Shown: positions 19,254 through 29,458, counted from the first letter of the stretch. The stretch is DNA of 64,000 nt from Bacteroidales bacterium (GCA_016715075.1 JADKBK010000016.1:1-64000); one strand, 5' to 3'. Numbers and translations are program-made. The notes: generated by a model not told the origin, from the letters alone.

Positions 19254-21032
19254 TCAATCTGGAATAGTGCAGATCCCCATGTAACAATCCTGTAGTATAT
19301 CACCTTTCAGCCTGATTGAGTTCACAGGCATATTTTTCCAGTTGACAGGGTCAGGACAGGTAATAATATGAAACAATCCATTGCCTGCCATTGCAGCAAT
19401 ATTGAAGAAATCGGATTGAAATGGCTGCAGATAATCCATAAAGGAGGTATCCTGTCCTCTCTGAAGGTTCACCCTTGTCAATGCAAATTCAGCCATACTC
19501 GCTCCAGAAGGGGAAGGATGATCGAACCATGCTGCATAAATACGCCGGAAATCACCTGAATCTGATTCAATCCATTTCTTATCCTCCCTGAACGATCTCA
19601 CATAGTCAGCAATCTCATTCATCTTTTTTTCCCACACACTGTCATTTTCATAAAGCATACTGATGGCCGTCAGTAAAGTTGCTGCATCGGTAAGAAATCC
19701 CTGTTTCTGGAGAGTATCATTGTAGTACGAGTGGCCGAGGCTCCTGCCATCCCAGAAACGAGTGATAATCCCTTCTGTTAAAGCTGATGCCTTTGCTTCA
19801 TATTCAGGTTTGTCAAGAGCCCTGGCAGCCTGTATCAACGCGATTGCCACAAGAGCATTGATACCGCTCAGTATTTTATTGTCAGGGTCAGGCTGTCTCC
19901 TGCCTTTCCGAATGAAAAGCAGCTTTCTCTCAATGTCTGTGAGAGGAATATCATTTAGCCTGATCAGATGATTACTTCCCTCAAAATTGCCTTCTTCTGA
20001 AATTGAATAAGTCTTCCTGAAAATACTAAACTCATCAGGTTCAAGGCAATTCTTAAGCTCATCGAAACTCCAGAGATAAGTGGCTCCCTCTTCATGAAAG
20101 GTATCAGCGTCATGGGCAGAAATATAGAAACCATTGATCTCAAAGCTTTCACTAAGACACTTTATTATACTGTCAGCCATTATCCTGTACTCATCCCTGC
20201 CCAAAACCCGATATGCCAGTGAATATGTCCATAATGCCATTGCCTGATCATATAGCATCTTTTCAAAATGCGGAATAGTCCATTCACTGTCGACACAATA
20301 TCTGAAAATACCTCCCTGGAGGTGGTCGTGCAGCCCTCGGAGTCGCATCGCATCAAGAGTTTTGATACACATTTCCTTTATTGAGGCGCTATCGTTAACA
20401 GCCAGGTTATAAAGAAGATACAGAAGTGTCGTATGACTGGGAAATTTCTGACCTGTGCCAAAACCTCCATTTGTATTGTCATAGTATGAAGTGAGGGTTT
20501 CTGCGAGGTTTGATTCAGAAGCAACCGGGGGAGTGGTCTCAACAGGTGAGAATTCAGATATATCACTTCCATTCTCCTTAATAAAGGCAAAAACCTGACT
20601 GGCAACTGATAAAAACGAATACATTGAACTCCCGGTTACAGCAGGGGCATATGTCAGAGCAAACACAGGCTTCAGTGTTGGCGTAAGGAAGACATTCAGC
20701 GGCCATCCGCCCCTGCCATTACGGCTGTTTATGAAATCCATCATAAACTGATCAATATCAGGTCGCTGCTCCCTGTCAACCTTTATGCAGATAAAATGAT
20801 CATTAAGATAAGCGGCAGTAGCCGTATCTGAAAATGCTTCCGAAGCCATCACATGACACCAGTGACATGTCGCATAGCCTACTGAAACAAGAACAGGCTT
20901 ATTTACTGATAATGCATGACTGATAAGATCCCTGCTCCACTCCTGCCACCATACCGGGTTTGAAACATGCTGGAGAAGATATGGTGATGAGGAGCTGTCA
21001 AGATTGTTTCGGCTTAAGTCTGCTACATTCAT
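19254..21032 (-). CDS. Thioredoxin-domain protein of the YyaL / DUF255 family
   Basis: About 592 residues from the ATG at 21032 (MNVADLSRNN); an upstream TTG would add 14 residues. The family start SSPYLLQHVSNPVWWQEW is followed by a thioredoxin-like motif ATCHWCHVMASEAFSD with CxxC, and VDREQRPDIDQFMM. The rest is an alpha/alpha-toroid like that of N-acylglucosamine epimerases (GRGGWPLNVFLTP, GIFRYCVDSEWTIPHFEKML split by family convention, DADTFHEEGATYLW). It is shorter than typical members (about 680 residues). The biological role is poorly known. It has its own transcript; the adjacent dehydrogenases may be read from the same promoter region. Confidence 0.85.
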   Translation of the reverse strand: MNVADLSRNNLDSSSSPYLLQHVSNPVWWQEWSRDLISHALSVNKPVLVSVGYATCHWCHVMASEAFSDTATAAYLNDHFICIKVDREQRPDIDQFMMDFINSRNGRGGWPLNVFLTPTLKPVFALTYAPAVTGSSMYSFLSVASQVFAFIKENGSDISEFSPVETTPPVASESNLAETLTSYYDNTNGGFGTGQKFPSHTTLLYLLYNLAVNDSASIKEMCIKTLDAMRLRGLHDHLQGGIFRYCVDSEWTIPHFEKMLYDQAMALWTYSLAYRVLGRDEYRIMADSIIKCLSESFEINGFYISAHDADTFHEEGATYLWSFDELKNCLEPDEFSIFRKTYSISEEGNFEGSNHLIRLNDIPLTDIERKLLFIRKGRRQPDPDNKILSGINALVAIALIQAARALDKPEYEAKASALTEGIITRFWDGRSLGHSYYNDTLQKQGFLTDAATLLTAISMLYENDSVWEKKMNEIADYVRSFREDKKWIESDSGDFRRIYAAWFDHPSPSGASMAEFALTRVNLQRGQDTSFMDYLQPFQSDFFNIAAMAGNGLFHIITCPDPVNWKNMPVNSIRLKGDILQDCYMGICTIPD

Positions 21033-21245
21033 TAGTTGATCATTATTAAACAGCTGTTTTTCAGAAATCTGCAAAAAATAATCATTTCAATATAACTGCG
21101 TATGTGCTTTATATTCATAACCACCTTTGAGAACATTTGTTCAAATATTATTATCTCCGGAGATTCTCAGGCCTGTTTGCTAATTATTCAATAAGTATAT
21201 ATCTTTCAAAATTAATTTCCTTTCATAAGTCTAAAAACACTTCAC

Positions 21246-22836
21246 ATGAGAGCAGCTTATATTCTGACATTTGCCTTCCTGATCCTTTCTGCAGTTGCTC
21301 AGGGTCAGAAAGAGGGACTCGAAACCATCAATAAAAACGACCTGAAGGCACATATGACCTTTTTTGCATCTGATGAAATGAAAGGCCGAAATACGGGAAC
21401 GGCAGAGAGAATGAAATAGCTGCACTTTATCTGAGAACCAATATTATGATGCTCGGACTCAAGCCCATTACTGAGACAGGAGATTACTTTCAGAGCGTTC
21501 CTGTTGAATCGTCAGAAATTTTAGCCGGGGAGACATACATTAAGATTAAAGATGCAGGCGGTTCTGTCGTTTATACAACTGACTCTATTGTTTACCTTAT
21601 GGCTCCGTCGCACACTCTGGAATCCTCAGCGAATTTTGTATTTGCCGGCTATGGCTTTACAGATTCAACAATGACTTATAATGATTTTGAGAATGTAGAT
21701 CTGAAAGATAAGATAGTTTTGTTAATGACCGGTAGCCCTGAACTAAGTGATCCGGCAGACCTGAATTCCCTCTTCAATATTGAAACTGAAAAGCCTAAAC
21801 TTATCTGGGCTTTCAGTCAGGGTGTAAAAGCCATACTTTATGTTTATGATCCACGGAGTCAATTACCGGATGCCTATGTATCAGGTCTGGCAGAGCTTGG
21901 AGCCTCAACAATAGGATCCAGAAGCATGTCGCTTCAGAAATCGGAAGAATCATCCACTGTACAGGTTGCCTTTATTACAAGGAATACTGCCGATCAGCTG
22001 CTTAAAAAAAGCGGAAACACTCTTAAGTCAATGCAGGAAAAAATCATTAAGGATAAAAAGCCTGTATCATTTGAGTCGGGTGATATTACGGTAACCTTCA
22101 AAACGAATATCGGGAAATCAACCATTTCAGCAAATAATGTTATAGGCATAGTGGAAGGTTCAGATCCGGTTCTGAAAAGGAATGTATAATTTACACGGCT
22201 CATTTTGACCATGTCGGAATCAATAGGGAAGGTGAAGCATTCAATGGTGCGGATGACAATGCTTCAGGATCAATGGCACTTCTTGAAGTGGCACAGGCTT
22301 ATATGAATCTGAGGAAAAAGCCTTTAAGAACGGTAGTGTTTGCCTGGGTCAATGGTGAGGAAAAGGGTTTGCTTGGATCACAGTATTATACATCCAATCC
22401 TGTGTATCCGATGGACCATACGGTATTGGATATCAATCTTGATATGGTTGGAAGATCGAAGACTCCAGCTGACACTGGTAAATTTATGGGTATGGATGTG
22501 TCGCTGTCAGAGCCTGGTGAAATACATATGTTTACAGATCAGACTGGTGGTGAGCTTATGAATATTGTATCAGCAAAATCCAGGCAGACCGGCATGAAAA
22601 TAATAAATAAGGGCAGGGATCATGAGGCAGGCACCAGCGATTATGCCAGCTTTATGGCTAAAGGAGTACCGGCAATTTTCTTTAATTCAGGAATATATTC
22701 AGACCTCCATTCAACAAGGGACGATATCGGAAAAATAGACTTTGACAAAATGGAAAGAGTATCAAAGATGGTTTTCCTTATAGGATACGATATTGCAAAT
22801 CAGAAGAAGCGTTTTGTGCCGGTGACAGGTCAATGA
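21246..22836 (+). CDS. Secreted M28 family zinc peptidase with PA domain, two frameshifts
   Basis: About 529 residues when two breaks are bridged. It starts with a signal peptide (MRAAYILTFAFLILSAVAQG). The peptidase has the full M28 set: AHFDHVG, NGADDNASGS, NGEEKGLLGS, LDMVGR and DLHSTRDD, giving His, Asp, Glu, Asp and His ligands for two zincs. A PA domain (FVFAGYGFTDS, VDLKDKIVLLM) is inserted before it. Break one is at 21405-21410, where an extra AG gives GAGAGA in place of GAGA and ends the frame at GTAERMK. Break two is at 22175-22178, where one A is missing (K-K-E-C-I-I-Y restored). An aminopeptidase in the periplasm is likely. Confidence 0.85.
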
Positions 22837-22879
22837 TCACCAGAATTGTCCGGAACAGATATTGCTTCATCCTGCATTC

Positions 22880-23095
22880 ACTTTTTTAACCACTGATTTA
22901 CACAAATTTTTAACCACTGAGTTACACGGAGTTGACACGGAGTTGCACAGAGTAATTTGATCCTCTGAGAGTGTGCCTCCGTTTATACTCCGTGTGACTC
23001 CGTGGCTAAATACTCCGTGAAACTCCGTGGTTAATACTCCGTGAAACTCCGTGGTTAATACTCCGTGAAACTCCGTGGTTAATTCGTGTTTAAAT
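22880..23095. repeat. CACGGAG-family hairpin repeat between convergent genes
   Basis: The left part reads TTTAACCACTGA twice, then ACACGGAGTTGACACGGAGT and GCACAGAGT. The right part holds four copies of a 24-base unit built from ACTCCGTG pairs (TACTCCGTGAAACTCCGTGG-TTAA), the inverse orientation. The two halves can pair over tens of bases. It occupies the gap between the M28 gene and the oxidoreductase, which converge on it, so it could end transcription from both sides. A minus-strand reading frame through it is only repeat translation. Confidence 0.75.
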
Positions 23096-23116
23096 AAAAT
23101 CTTGAATAATCTGTCC

Positions 23117-24214
23117 TTATTTGATCCTGAATTCCCTGAAATTTCCAAGATGTTCCGCCGTTTGTGTCACAAGTCTCTGAACAGCCAGTCCGTGTTCAAT
23201 GCCCGGTATTACTGTCTCTGAATTATTCTCTTTAAGAAAAACATAGTGTGCATGTATCATTGCCCTCAGCCATCCGGCAGGGACATGTCCCGAAGGAAAG
23301 CTTGTCACAGGCTTATAGTTGCTTCCTACAACTTTCCGATGCCAGATATCAGACTCCCCGGTGTAGTATTCAAAATAGTCGGCCCTGTCAGAGGAGTACC
23401 TTAACGCCCCCTTTTCTGCATACAATTCTAATGAGAGACTATCGCCAGTGCCTGAGCTGATGCGGCTTGCTGCAAGAGTACCTGCTGCACCTGATACCTT
23501 ATCATACACTGAAATAAGGCTGAAGAGGTCTGAACCTTCAGGTACATCCTCATAAGAACCTGCCTGAATTGCACCTGAAATATGCAGGTTATCTCCCAGG
23601 AAAGCAATAAGCAAACTTATTGCATGGGAACCCAGATCAGCCATAGCTCCGCCATCAGGTGCCGGAGTAAGACGTGTCAGCCGTTTACTGCGGTAATCTT
23701 TATTCAGATAATCGCCATGATAATATTTAAGGTCAAAATGGAGAGGTTTTCCAAGCTCTCCCGATTTCCAGAAGGAAAGAGCTTCTCTCACCGCCGAAGA
23801 AAACAGATACTGAAAACCAACCTGGATTTTTATACCAGAATGTTGAAGAGCCAGCGCGGCAATAGCTTTTTCCTCCTCCTGGTTTGAGCAAACTGGCTTT
23901 TCAAGATAAATCCTCCGGATCGCAGGCATCCCACATACTGCTTTAAGATGCTCATAATGAACCTTGTTTGGTCCAAGAATAAAAACAGTATCAATCTCAC
24001 TGTCTGAAATAAATTCATCCAGATCACACGATCCGGCAAAGCCAAAACGTTCAGCAAACAATTCACGGCTACGGGCTGTAGCTGAACATACCAGAGATGG
24101 CAAAATGGCCGGAGCGTCATTGTAGAAATAACGCAATGAATTGAGAGAATATGCATGTGACCGGGCAATGCCTCCCGAGCCAATAAATCCAACTATTGCC
24201 TTTTCCTGTTCCAT
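23117..24214 (-). CDS. Gfo/Idh/MocA family NAD(P)-dependent oxidoreductase
   Basis: 365 residues. An N-terminal Rossmann fold starts VGFIGSGGIARSHAYSL. It is followed by DTVFILGPNKVHYEHLKA and the family hallmark EKPVCSNQEEEKA. GGAMADLGSHAISLLIAFLG is the conserved DxxxH region of the C-terminal substrate domain. Members oxidise or reduce sugars and cyclitols, or act on related alcohols. No signal peptide is seen. It may be co-transcribed with the ALDH and GMC genes upstream, though array C lies between. The exact sugar is unknown. Confidence 0.88.
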   Translation of the reverse strand: MEQEKAIVGFIGSGGIARSHAYSLNSLRYFYNDAPAILPSLVCSATARSRELFAERFGFAGSCDLDEFISDSEIDTVFILGPNKVHYEHLKAVCGMPAIRRIYLEKPVCSNQEEEKAIAALALQHSGIKIQVGFQYLFSSAVREALSFWKSGELGKPLHFDLKYYHGDYLNKDYRSKRLTRLTPAPDGGAMADLGSHAISLLIAFLGDNLHISGAIQAGSYEDVPEGSDLFSLISVYDKVSGAAGTLAASRISSGTGDSLSLELYAEKGALRYSSDRADYFEYYTGESDIWHRKVVGSNYKPVTSFPSGHVPAGWLRAMIHAHYVFLKENNSETVIPGIEHGLAVQRLVTQTAEHLGNFREFRIK

Positions 24215-24267
24215 ATGATTGCCAGTTTTGTTTTGTTAAAATTAGTATAATTTATGGGATAAAGAAC

Positions 24268-24430
24268 GGCGGAGGGCGGAGGGCGGAGGGCAGGGCGGAG
24301 GGCCAGGGCGCAGGGCTCAGGGCGCAGGGCGGGGGCGAGGCAGGAGGGCGGAGGGGCAGGGCGGAGGGCGGAGGGCGGAGGGCGCAGGGCGCAGGGCACA
24401 GGGCGGAGGGCGCTGGGCGCAGGGCGCAGG
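24268..24430. repeat. Intergenic array C: GGCNNAG heptamers
   Basis: About 20 consecutive or near-consecutive 7-base units: GGCGGAG, GGCGCAG, GGCTCAG, GGCACAG and a few shortened ones such as GGCAG and GGCCAG. There are no long G runs here, so the unit GGCNNAG is clearest at this locus. It lies between the oxidoreductase start (24214) and the stop of the aldehyde dehydrogenase (24453), both minus strand. Confidence 0.85.
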
Positions 24431-24452
24431 ATCTTCCGAAAGACTTGATTTG

Positions 24453-25829
24453 TTATCTCAGGAAGAAGCTGACTATTCTGGTCTTAATGTCCGAGTATGG
24501 CGGATATCTCAAAGGCAGATCAAACAGATTTGATTTTACAAGCACCGACCTGTGGTTTGAGAATGTATCGAATGATCTTTTTCCGTGGTACCTGCCAATG
24601 CCGCTGCTGCCAACGCCTCCGTATGGAAGGTAGGGAGAAGCAATCTGCATCACAGTATCATTGACACTTGCCGTACCTGCCTGGGTTCTGCTCAGAAAGG
24701 TGCGTATAAGCTTTCTGTTCCTTGAAAAGATATATGTTGCCAGAGGTTTGGGATTCTTTTCAATAATTTCATATACCTCCTCAAAATCCTCAAAATCCAC
24801 AACAGGAAGTACAGGTCCGAAAATCTCATCCTGCATCAATGGATCTTCAGGTCTGACATCCCTTACCACAGTAGGAGAAATATAACTCTTTTCAATATTG
24901 GTCACTCCTCCGGTAACTATATTCCCTCCTTTCATAAGTTCTGCCAGCCGTTTAGCCGTGTCGGGGTTTATCAGTCTGGCAAAATCATTGCTCATTTCAG
25001 GATTCTCACCATAAAAACTTAAGATCTCCTTTGTGATAAGCTCCAGAAATTTATCCCTGATTTTTTTATCTATTAACACATAATCAGGACAGACACAGGT
25101 TTGTCCGGCATTGAGAAATTTTCCCCATGCGATCCTCCTGGCTGCAAAATCAAGTCTGGCGTCGGCGGCAATCACACATGGATTTTTGCCACCCAGCTCG
25201 AGTGATACCGGGATGAGGTTTTCAGCAGCTTTCTTCATAACCAGCTTTCCCACCCTGCAGCTGCCGGTGAAAAAGATATAGTCAAACTTCTGATCCAGCA
25301 GGTAATCGCTGACTGAGTGGCCTCCATTTATCATTGCCATCAGCTCAGGCGGAAAATGGCTGATTATATGCTCCATAACATCAGCTATACAGGCAGCCTG
25401 ACGTGAAACCTTAAGAATTACACAATTGCCTGCCGCCAGGGCGCCGATAAGCGGCATAAAAGCCAGTTGAAAAGGAAAGTTCCATGGAGAAAGGACAAGC
25501 ACCTGTCCGTATGGCTGTGGCTTTACATAGCTGTGAGACATAAAATGAACTATAGGCGTCCTGACCCTGCCCGATCTGCTCCAGCTCCTGAGATGCTTTA
25601 TGGCATAGTTAAGCTCTTTAATGACAAACCGCGTTTCAGTTGCAATAACCTCAAATTCAGGCTTGTGAAAGTCCTTCCAGATAGCATCAACAATATCCTG
25701 TTCGTGGTCAATGATTATTAAACGAAGCTTTTTAAGCATCTCAAGCCTGTAGCTGATATCAAGGGTTGCTCCTGTAGCAAAGAACCTTTTCTGCCTTTCA
25801 ATTACTGAACGGATCTCTTCGTTTTCCAT
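24453..25829 (-). CDS. Aldehyde dehydrogenase family protein
   Basis: 458 residues, the short form seen in class 3 / fatty aldehyde-type enzymes. VLVLSPWNFPFQLAFMPLIG is the Asn-containing NAD motif, VSLELGGKNPCV carries the general base Glu, and NAGQTCVCPDYVL holds the nucleophile Cys. It ends with a hydrophobic stretch (IVSFFLR). It oxidises an aldehyde to the acid. The start overlaps the stop of the GMC oxidoreductase by 28 bases, so alcohol oxidation by GMC and aldehyde oxidation here may be consecutive steps. The substrate is unknown. Confidence 0.9.
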   Translation of the reverse strand: MENEEIRSVIERQKRFFATGATLDISYRLEMLKKLRLIIIDHEQDIVDAIWKDFHKPEFEVIATETRFVIKELNYAIKHLRSWSRSGRVRTPIVHFMSHSYVKPQPYGQVLVLSPWNFPFQLAFMPLIGALAAGNCVILKVSRQAACIADVMEHIISHFPPELMAMINGGHSVSDYLLDQKFDYIFFTGSCRVGKLVMKKAAENLIPVSLELGGKNPCVIAADARLDFAARRIAWGKFLNAGQTCVCPDYVLIDKKIRDKFLELITKEILSFYGENPEMSNDFARLINPDTAKRLAELMKGGNIVTGGVTNIEKSYISPTVVRDVRPEDPLMQDEIFGPVLPVVDFEDFEEVYEIIEKNPKPLATYIFSRNRKLIRTFLSRTQAGTASVNDTVMQIASPYLPYGGVGSSGIGRYHGKRSFDTFSNHRSVLVKSNLFDLPLRYPPYSDIKTRIVSFFLR

Positions 25830-27433
25830 TGTTCCTCGAGTAAAATTAACTGTTGTGATATTTCTGTCAGCCGGGTGCCTTTCTTTTCAGGTATCCGGCT
25901 CATACAATATTCAGCCATAGCTGTAATTGTAAGGCTCGGATTTACTCCGATATTACCCTGGATTACCGAGCCGTCGGTGATATAAAAATCGGGATACCCG
26001 TGAACCCTGAGTTCCTTGTCCACAACACCTGCCTCACTGCTGTCTGACATCGGACAGCCGCCAAGTATATGTGCTGTTGTCGGTCTGTCGAAAAATACCT
26101 CAAGTAAAATATTCTGAGGAATTCCGGTGACTTTCCGTGCATATCTTTCCATCACTTCCTGACCAATGGGAATAAAAGCCGGAACCTTTTTCTGTCCGCT
26201 GTTGTCAATCTTCATCCTGCCACCCAGGATTCCATTTTTCCATATCATCTTCATTGCATTATCAGTTGTTTGCATGACAAGGAAAATAACAAGCTTTGTT
26301 GACCAGCTGAAGTTGAATACCGTTTTAAGAAAAAGGAAGGGATGTGTCAATGATTTTACGAAAAGGTTAGCGGATCTTTTTAAAGATGATTCTGCACCAC
26401 CCACTGAGAGGCCAAAAAACCATTTCAGGGCATTTGACCTGTCAGGATATTTAACAACCTCCACATGTGTGTATGGATCAGGACTGAATACTGAAGTTAT
26501 TGCCAGACCATTATTCATCTTTTCCTTTGCTCCGGAAACTGCACAGAGTGTTTCTGCATTGGTCCTGAGCTCATGTCCAAGCTTTTCAGATAATTCGGGA
26601 AGTGTACCATATTTATATTTCTGCTTAAGGAGTAATTCAAGGGTTCCCAGAGCACCGCCGGCGACAACGATCCCCTTTGCAGTAAAAGTCTTCCTCCTGA
26701 GCCTTAAAAATGAGGTAATACTCTTAGTTTCAACATGATAGATATTGTCCCTGAATTCAATCCTGGTAGCTTTTGTTTCCGGCATAATTTTCACTCCGAG
26801 CTTTTCAGCAAACCAGAGGTAATTTCTGTCAAGGGTGTTCTTGGCATTTTCCCTGCAGCCGACCATGCATCCGGCGCATTCGGCACATCCCTTGCGGACT
26901 GGCCCCATTCCGTTAAAATAGGGATCCCTCTCCTGCTCCGGACTGTCGAGATTTACGCCAACATGAACAGTGTCAAAAGTATCTCCTGCATTCATATCGA
27001 TGGAGACATCCCTAAGTATCCTGTCCTCAAGATTTAAATTAGTGTATTTTACCCTTCCAAGCATGAAAGAGGCCTTATCATAGAACGGCTCCAGTGTAGT
27101 TTTCCAGGCACCATACTCCTTCCATGAATTGTTATAGAAGAAGGAATCCGGAGGAATATAAAGTGTATTGGCATAAACAAGGCTACCTCCGCCCACCCCT
27201 GTTCCGCTCATTATGCTGGCAGTTGAATAGAAAGAAAGCTTCTGAAATCCGAAGAATCTGAGAAGCGGAATCCACAGATACCTGGAAAGCCTCCAGTTTG
27301 ATTTCGGAAAATCTTCCGGATTATACCGCTTTCCCTGTTCCAGGACGAGAACTTTGTAACCCTTTTCTGCAAGTCGCAGACTTGCAACACTTCCTCCAAA
27401 TCCTGATCCGATAATTATAAAGTCATAGTTCAT
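25802..27433 (-). CDS. GMC family FAD-dependent oxidoreductase (cholesterol-oxidase-like)
   Basis: 543 residues from the ATG at 27433; a TTG 14 codons upstream is unlikely. FAD binding is clear at IIIGSGFGGSVASLRLAEKG followed by VLVLEQG. GTGVGGGSLVYANTLY and HILGGCPMSDS with the catalytic His, then VNPSLTITAMAEYC, are GMC features. A CAECAGCMVGCRENAKN segment with five cysteines sits where cholesterol oxidase-like members have a cysteine-rich insert. It oxidises an alcohol, with electrons going to a quinone or oxygen. It overlaps the ALDH gene by 28 bases. Confidence 0.88.
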   Translation of the reverse strand: MNYDFIIIGSGFGGSVASLRLAEKGYKVLVLEQGKRYNPEDFPKSNWRLSRYLWIPLLRFFGFQKLSFYSTASIMSGTGVGGGSLVYANTLYIPPDSFFYNNSWKEYGAWKTTLEPFYDKASFMLGRVKYTNLNLEDRILRDVSIDMNAGDTFDTVHVGVNLDSPEQERDPYFNGMGPVRKGCAECAGCMVGCRENAKNTLDRNYLWFAEKLGVKIMPETKATRIEFRDNIYHVETKSITSFLRLRRKTFTAKGIVVAGGALGTLELLLKQKYKYGTLPELSEKLGHELRTNAETLCAVSGAKEKMNNGLAITSVFSPDPYTHVEVVKYPDRSNALKWFFGLSVGGAESSLKRSANLFVKSLTHPFLFLKTVFNFSWSTKLVIFLVMQTTDNAMKMIWKNGILGGRMKIDNSGQKKVPAFIPIGQEVMERYARKVTGIPQNILLEVFFDRPTTAHILGGCPMSDSSEAGVVDKELRVHGYPDFYITDGSVIQGNIGVNPSLTITAMAEYCMSRIPEKKGTRLTEISQQLILLEEQWKTKRSVQ

Positions 27434-27532
27434 TTCTACAGTATGAAAAAGCAGATGAAGTGTTAAATATATCAATCTTTCCCGATTTTCTCTTACTTTT
27501 ATAGCATATTAAGAAAATCAACAAATCACATC

Positions 27533-28408
27533 ATGAAACCACAATCATCGATATTATCAGTCATGTTTACAGCACTATTTTCATTGTCCCTCGCAGGACA
27601 GAATCCATCCGGAGGAACAAATACCCAGGCATCAACTATTATTGAGAGCATTATTAAAAAGACCGGAAGTCCGATTATTCCAAACACAGTGGATGTAATT
27701 AAGGAAGGCTCGCCGGAGACTCCTGTCACTGGTATTGTAACGACAATGTTTGCCACCATGGAAGTACTTAAGAAAGCTGTCAGCATGAAGAGCAACCTTA
27801 TAATAGTACATGAACCGCTTTATTATAATCATCTTGATGATACAAAACAGTTTAAGAATGATCAGGTATTTCTTGAAAAGCAGCGCTATATCAGGGAACA
27901 TAAGCTGGTAATCTGGCGCTTTCATGACTATATTCACAGCATGAAGCCTGACGGTATCGAACTGGGTATGATCGCAAAACTTGGATGGAAAAACTATGCT
28001 GTCAATGGTTCTCTGGATCAGTTCAGACTGCCTGAAACAACTCTGAAAGATCTTGCTCAGACATTAAAACAGAAATTTCCCAGGTATACATTTTATATTG
28101 TAGGTAACCAGGAAATGAAACTGACCAATGTCAGGCTGGCCCCGGGTGCACCCGGCAGCTCTTATCACATAGAACTGCTTGAGAAAGACAATGTTGATGT
28201 TCTTTTGGCCGGCGAATCACCTCAATGGGAAACCTATGAATATGCCAGGGATGCTGTTGCTCAGGGCAGAAAGAAAGCCGTCATATTCCTTGGACATATT
28301 GCATCAGAGGAGTCTGGTATGGATTACTGTGCTGATTGGCTTAAGAGTTTTATAAAAGATATTCCCGTCAGTTTTGTTGAGAGCGGTCCCTCATACTGGG
28401 CATTCTGA
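27533..28408 (+). CDS. Exported Nif3-like dinuclear metal centre protein
   Basis: 291 residues. The N-terminus (MKPQSSILSVMFTALFSLSLAGQ) is a signal peptide. The Nif3 fold follows: ETPVTGIVTTMFATMEVLKK, then IIVHEPLYYNH, which holds the first metal-binding histidines, and IFLGHIASEESGMDYCADW with the second set (H and E). Nif3 proteins form hexamers around a two-metal site; their activity is not settled. Most are cytoplasmic, so export is unusual. The neighbour 82 bases downstream is a ThuA-like protein, also exported, and both may deal with extracellular carbohydrate. Confidence 0.8.
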   Translation: MKPQSSILSVMFTALFSLSLAGQNPSGGTNTQASTIIESIIKKTGSPIIPNTVDVIKEGSPETPVTGIVTTMFATMEVLKKAVSMKSNLIIVHEPLYYNHLDDTKQFKNDQVFLEKQRYIREHKLVIWRFHDYIHSMKPDGIELGMIAKLGWKNYAVNGSLDQFRLPETTLKDLAQTLKQKFPRYTFYIVGNQEMKLTNVRLAPGAPGSSYHIELLEKDNVDVLLAGESPQWETYEYARDAVAQGRKKAVIFLGHIASEESGMDYCADWLKSFIKDIPVSFVESGPSYWAF

Positions 28409-28489
28409 TCATTTTTAAAACTGACACTTAGAATTCTCTTCAGCCTGACTAATTAAAATAAAAATATTTAACAAATCACAAATTTCAGT

Positions 28490-29335
28490 ATGTCAATATC
28501 AGCCGTATCAGGAAGAACTCTTTTTCTTCTGTTATTTATGTTTTGTACTTTCAGCATTTCTTCAGCAAGCGGTAAAAACCCGGCGCCTGAGTTCAGTGTA
28601 ATTGCATTCTATACAGGGATTAACGATGCCGCTCATGTAAGCTTCGTACATGAATCAAACAGATGGTTCGCAGAAATGTCGGCGAAGTATAACTTCCGCT
28701 ACGATTCCACAAACAACTGGGATAATATGAATGAGGATTTTCTCTCCCGCTACCAGGTGGTGATATTTCTTGATACAAGACCCGACTCTGCATATCAGAG
28801 AGAAGCATTCCGGAAATATATTGAAAAAGGAGGAGGCTGGATGGGGTTTCATTTCTGTGCGTTTGCACTGACACCATCAGCGTATCCGCAGAACTGGGAC
28901 TGGTATCATAAACAATTCCTTGGAGCCGGACAATATTCAGGCAATACATGGGCGCCTACAACTGCTGTATTACGTACTGAGGATAAGAAACATCCCTCCA
29001 CCAGGCACATGCCTAAAACATTTACCGCCTCTCCAAATGAATGGTACAAATGGGAATCAGACTTACGTAACAATCCTGATATCAGGATACTAATGTCAAT
29101 TGACTCAAGCAGTTTTCCACTGGGGACAGGTCCAAAACCTCACGAGATCTGGCATAGCGGTTATTACCCGGTAGTCTGGACAAACACAAAATTCAAAATG
29201 CTCTATATTAACATGGGGCATAATATTATTGATTATGATAATAAAACCGGGAAGGAGCTCTCAAAGACATATGTGAATGAAACACAGAATAAGCTGATCA
29301 TTGACGGCTTGTTCTGGCTTGGTAAAGGTAAATGA
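28490..29335 (+). CDS. Exported ThuA-domain protein
   Basis: 281 residues with a signal peptide (RTLFLLLFMFCTFSISSASG). The ThuA / trehalose-utilisation fold, a glutamine-amidotransferase-like flavodoxin fold, is seen in FSVIAFYTGINDAAHVSFVH, YQVVIFLDTRPDS, KYIEKGGGWMGFHFCAF and YYPVVWTNTKFKMLYINMGH. Bacteroidota ThuA proteins are mostly found with sugar oxidoreductases and glycoside hydrolases. No enzyme activity can be assigned. It may be co-transcribed with the Nif3-like gene. A hairpin and the CACAAAG repeats follow. Confidence 0.85.
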   Translation: MSISAVSGRTLFLLLFMFCTFSISSASGKNPAPEFSVIAFYTGINDAAHVSFVHESNRWFAEMSAKYNFRYDSTNNWDNMNEDFLSRYQVVIFLDTRPDSAYQREAFRKYIEKGGGWMGFHFCAFALTPSAYPQNWDWYHKQFLGAGQYSGNTWAPTTAVLRTEDKKHPSTRHMPKTFTASPNEWYKWESDLRNNPDIRILMSIDSSSFPLGTGPKPHEIWHSGYYPVVWTNTKFKMLYINMGHNIIDYDNKTGKELSKTYVNETQNKLIIDGLFWLGKGK

Positions 29336-29362
29336 TCCGGACTCTAAAATCCGGGTTATTTT
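29336..29362 (+). terminator. Possible weak terminator after the ThuA gene
   Basis: CCGGA-CTCTAAAA-TCCGG followed by GTTATTTTAATT, directly after the stop codon. The stem is only five pairs, so the call is weak. Confidence 0.35.
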
Positions 29363-29369
29363 AATTAAA

Positions 29370-29415
29370 CACGAAGGACACAAAGGGTTGCACAAAGGAC
29401 ACAAAGGACACAAAA
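29370..29415. repeat. CACAAAG repeat locus, nine-base period
   Basis: CACGAAG at 29370, CACAAAG at 29379, 29391 and 29400, and CACAAAA at 29409, mostly spaced nine bases (GGACACAAA). It belongs to the CRCRRAG family also seen near 7.3, 22.9, 48.7 and 48.9 kb. Confidence 0.7.
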
Positions 29416-29458
29416 ATATTTACAGGTGATTTTTGCTGCGGTTTAATAACTCTGAATT

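Noticed and set aside
22867..23148. A 93-residue minus-strand protein with repeated TTEFHGVL
   Set aside because: It is a translation of the CACGGAG-family repeat and overlaps the oxidoreductase end.
24193..24633. Frames through array C on both strands
   Set aside because: Repeat translation overlapping the aldehyde dehydrogenase and oxidoreductase genes.
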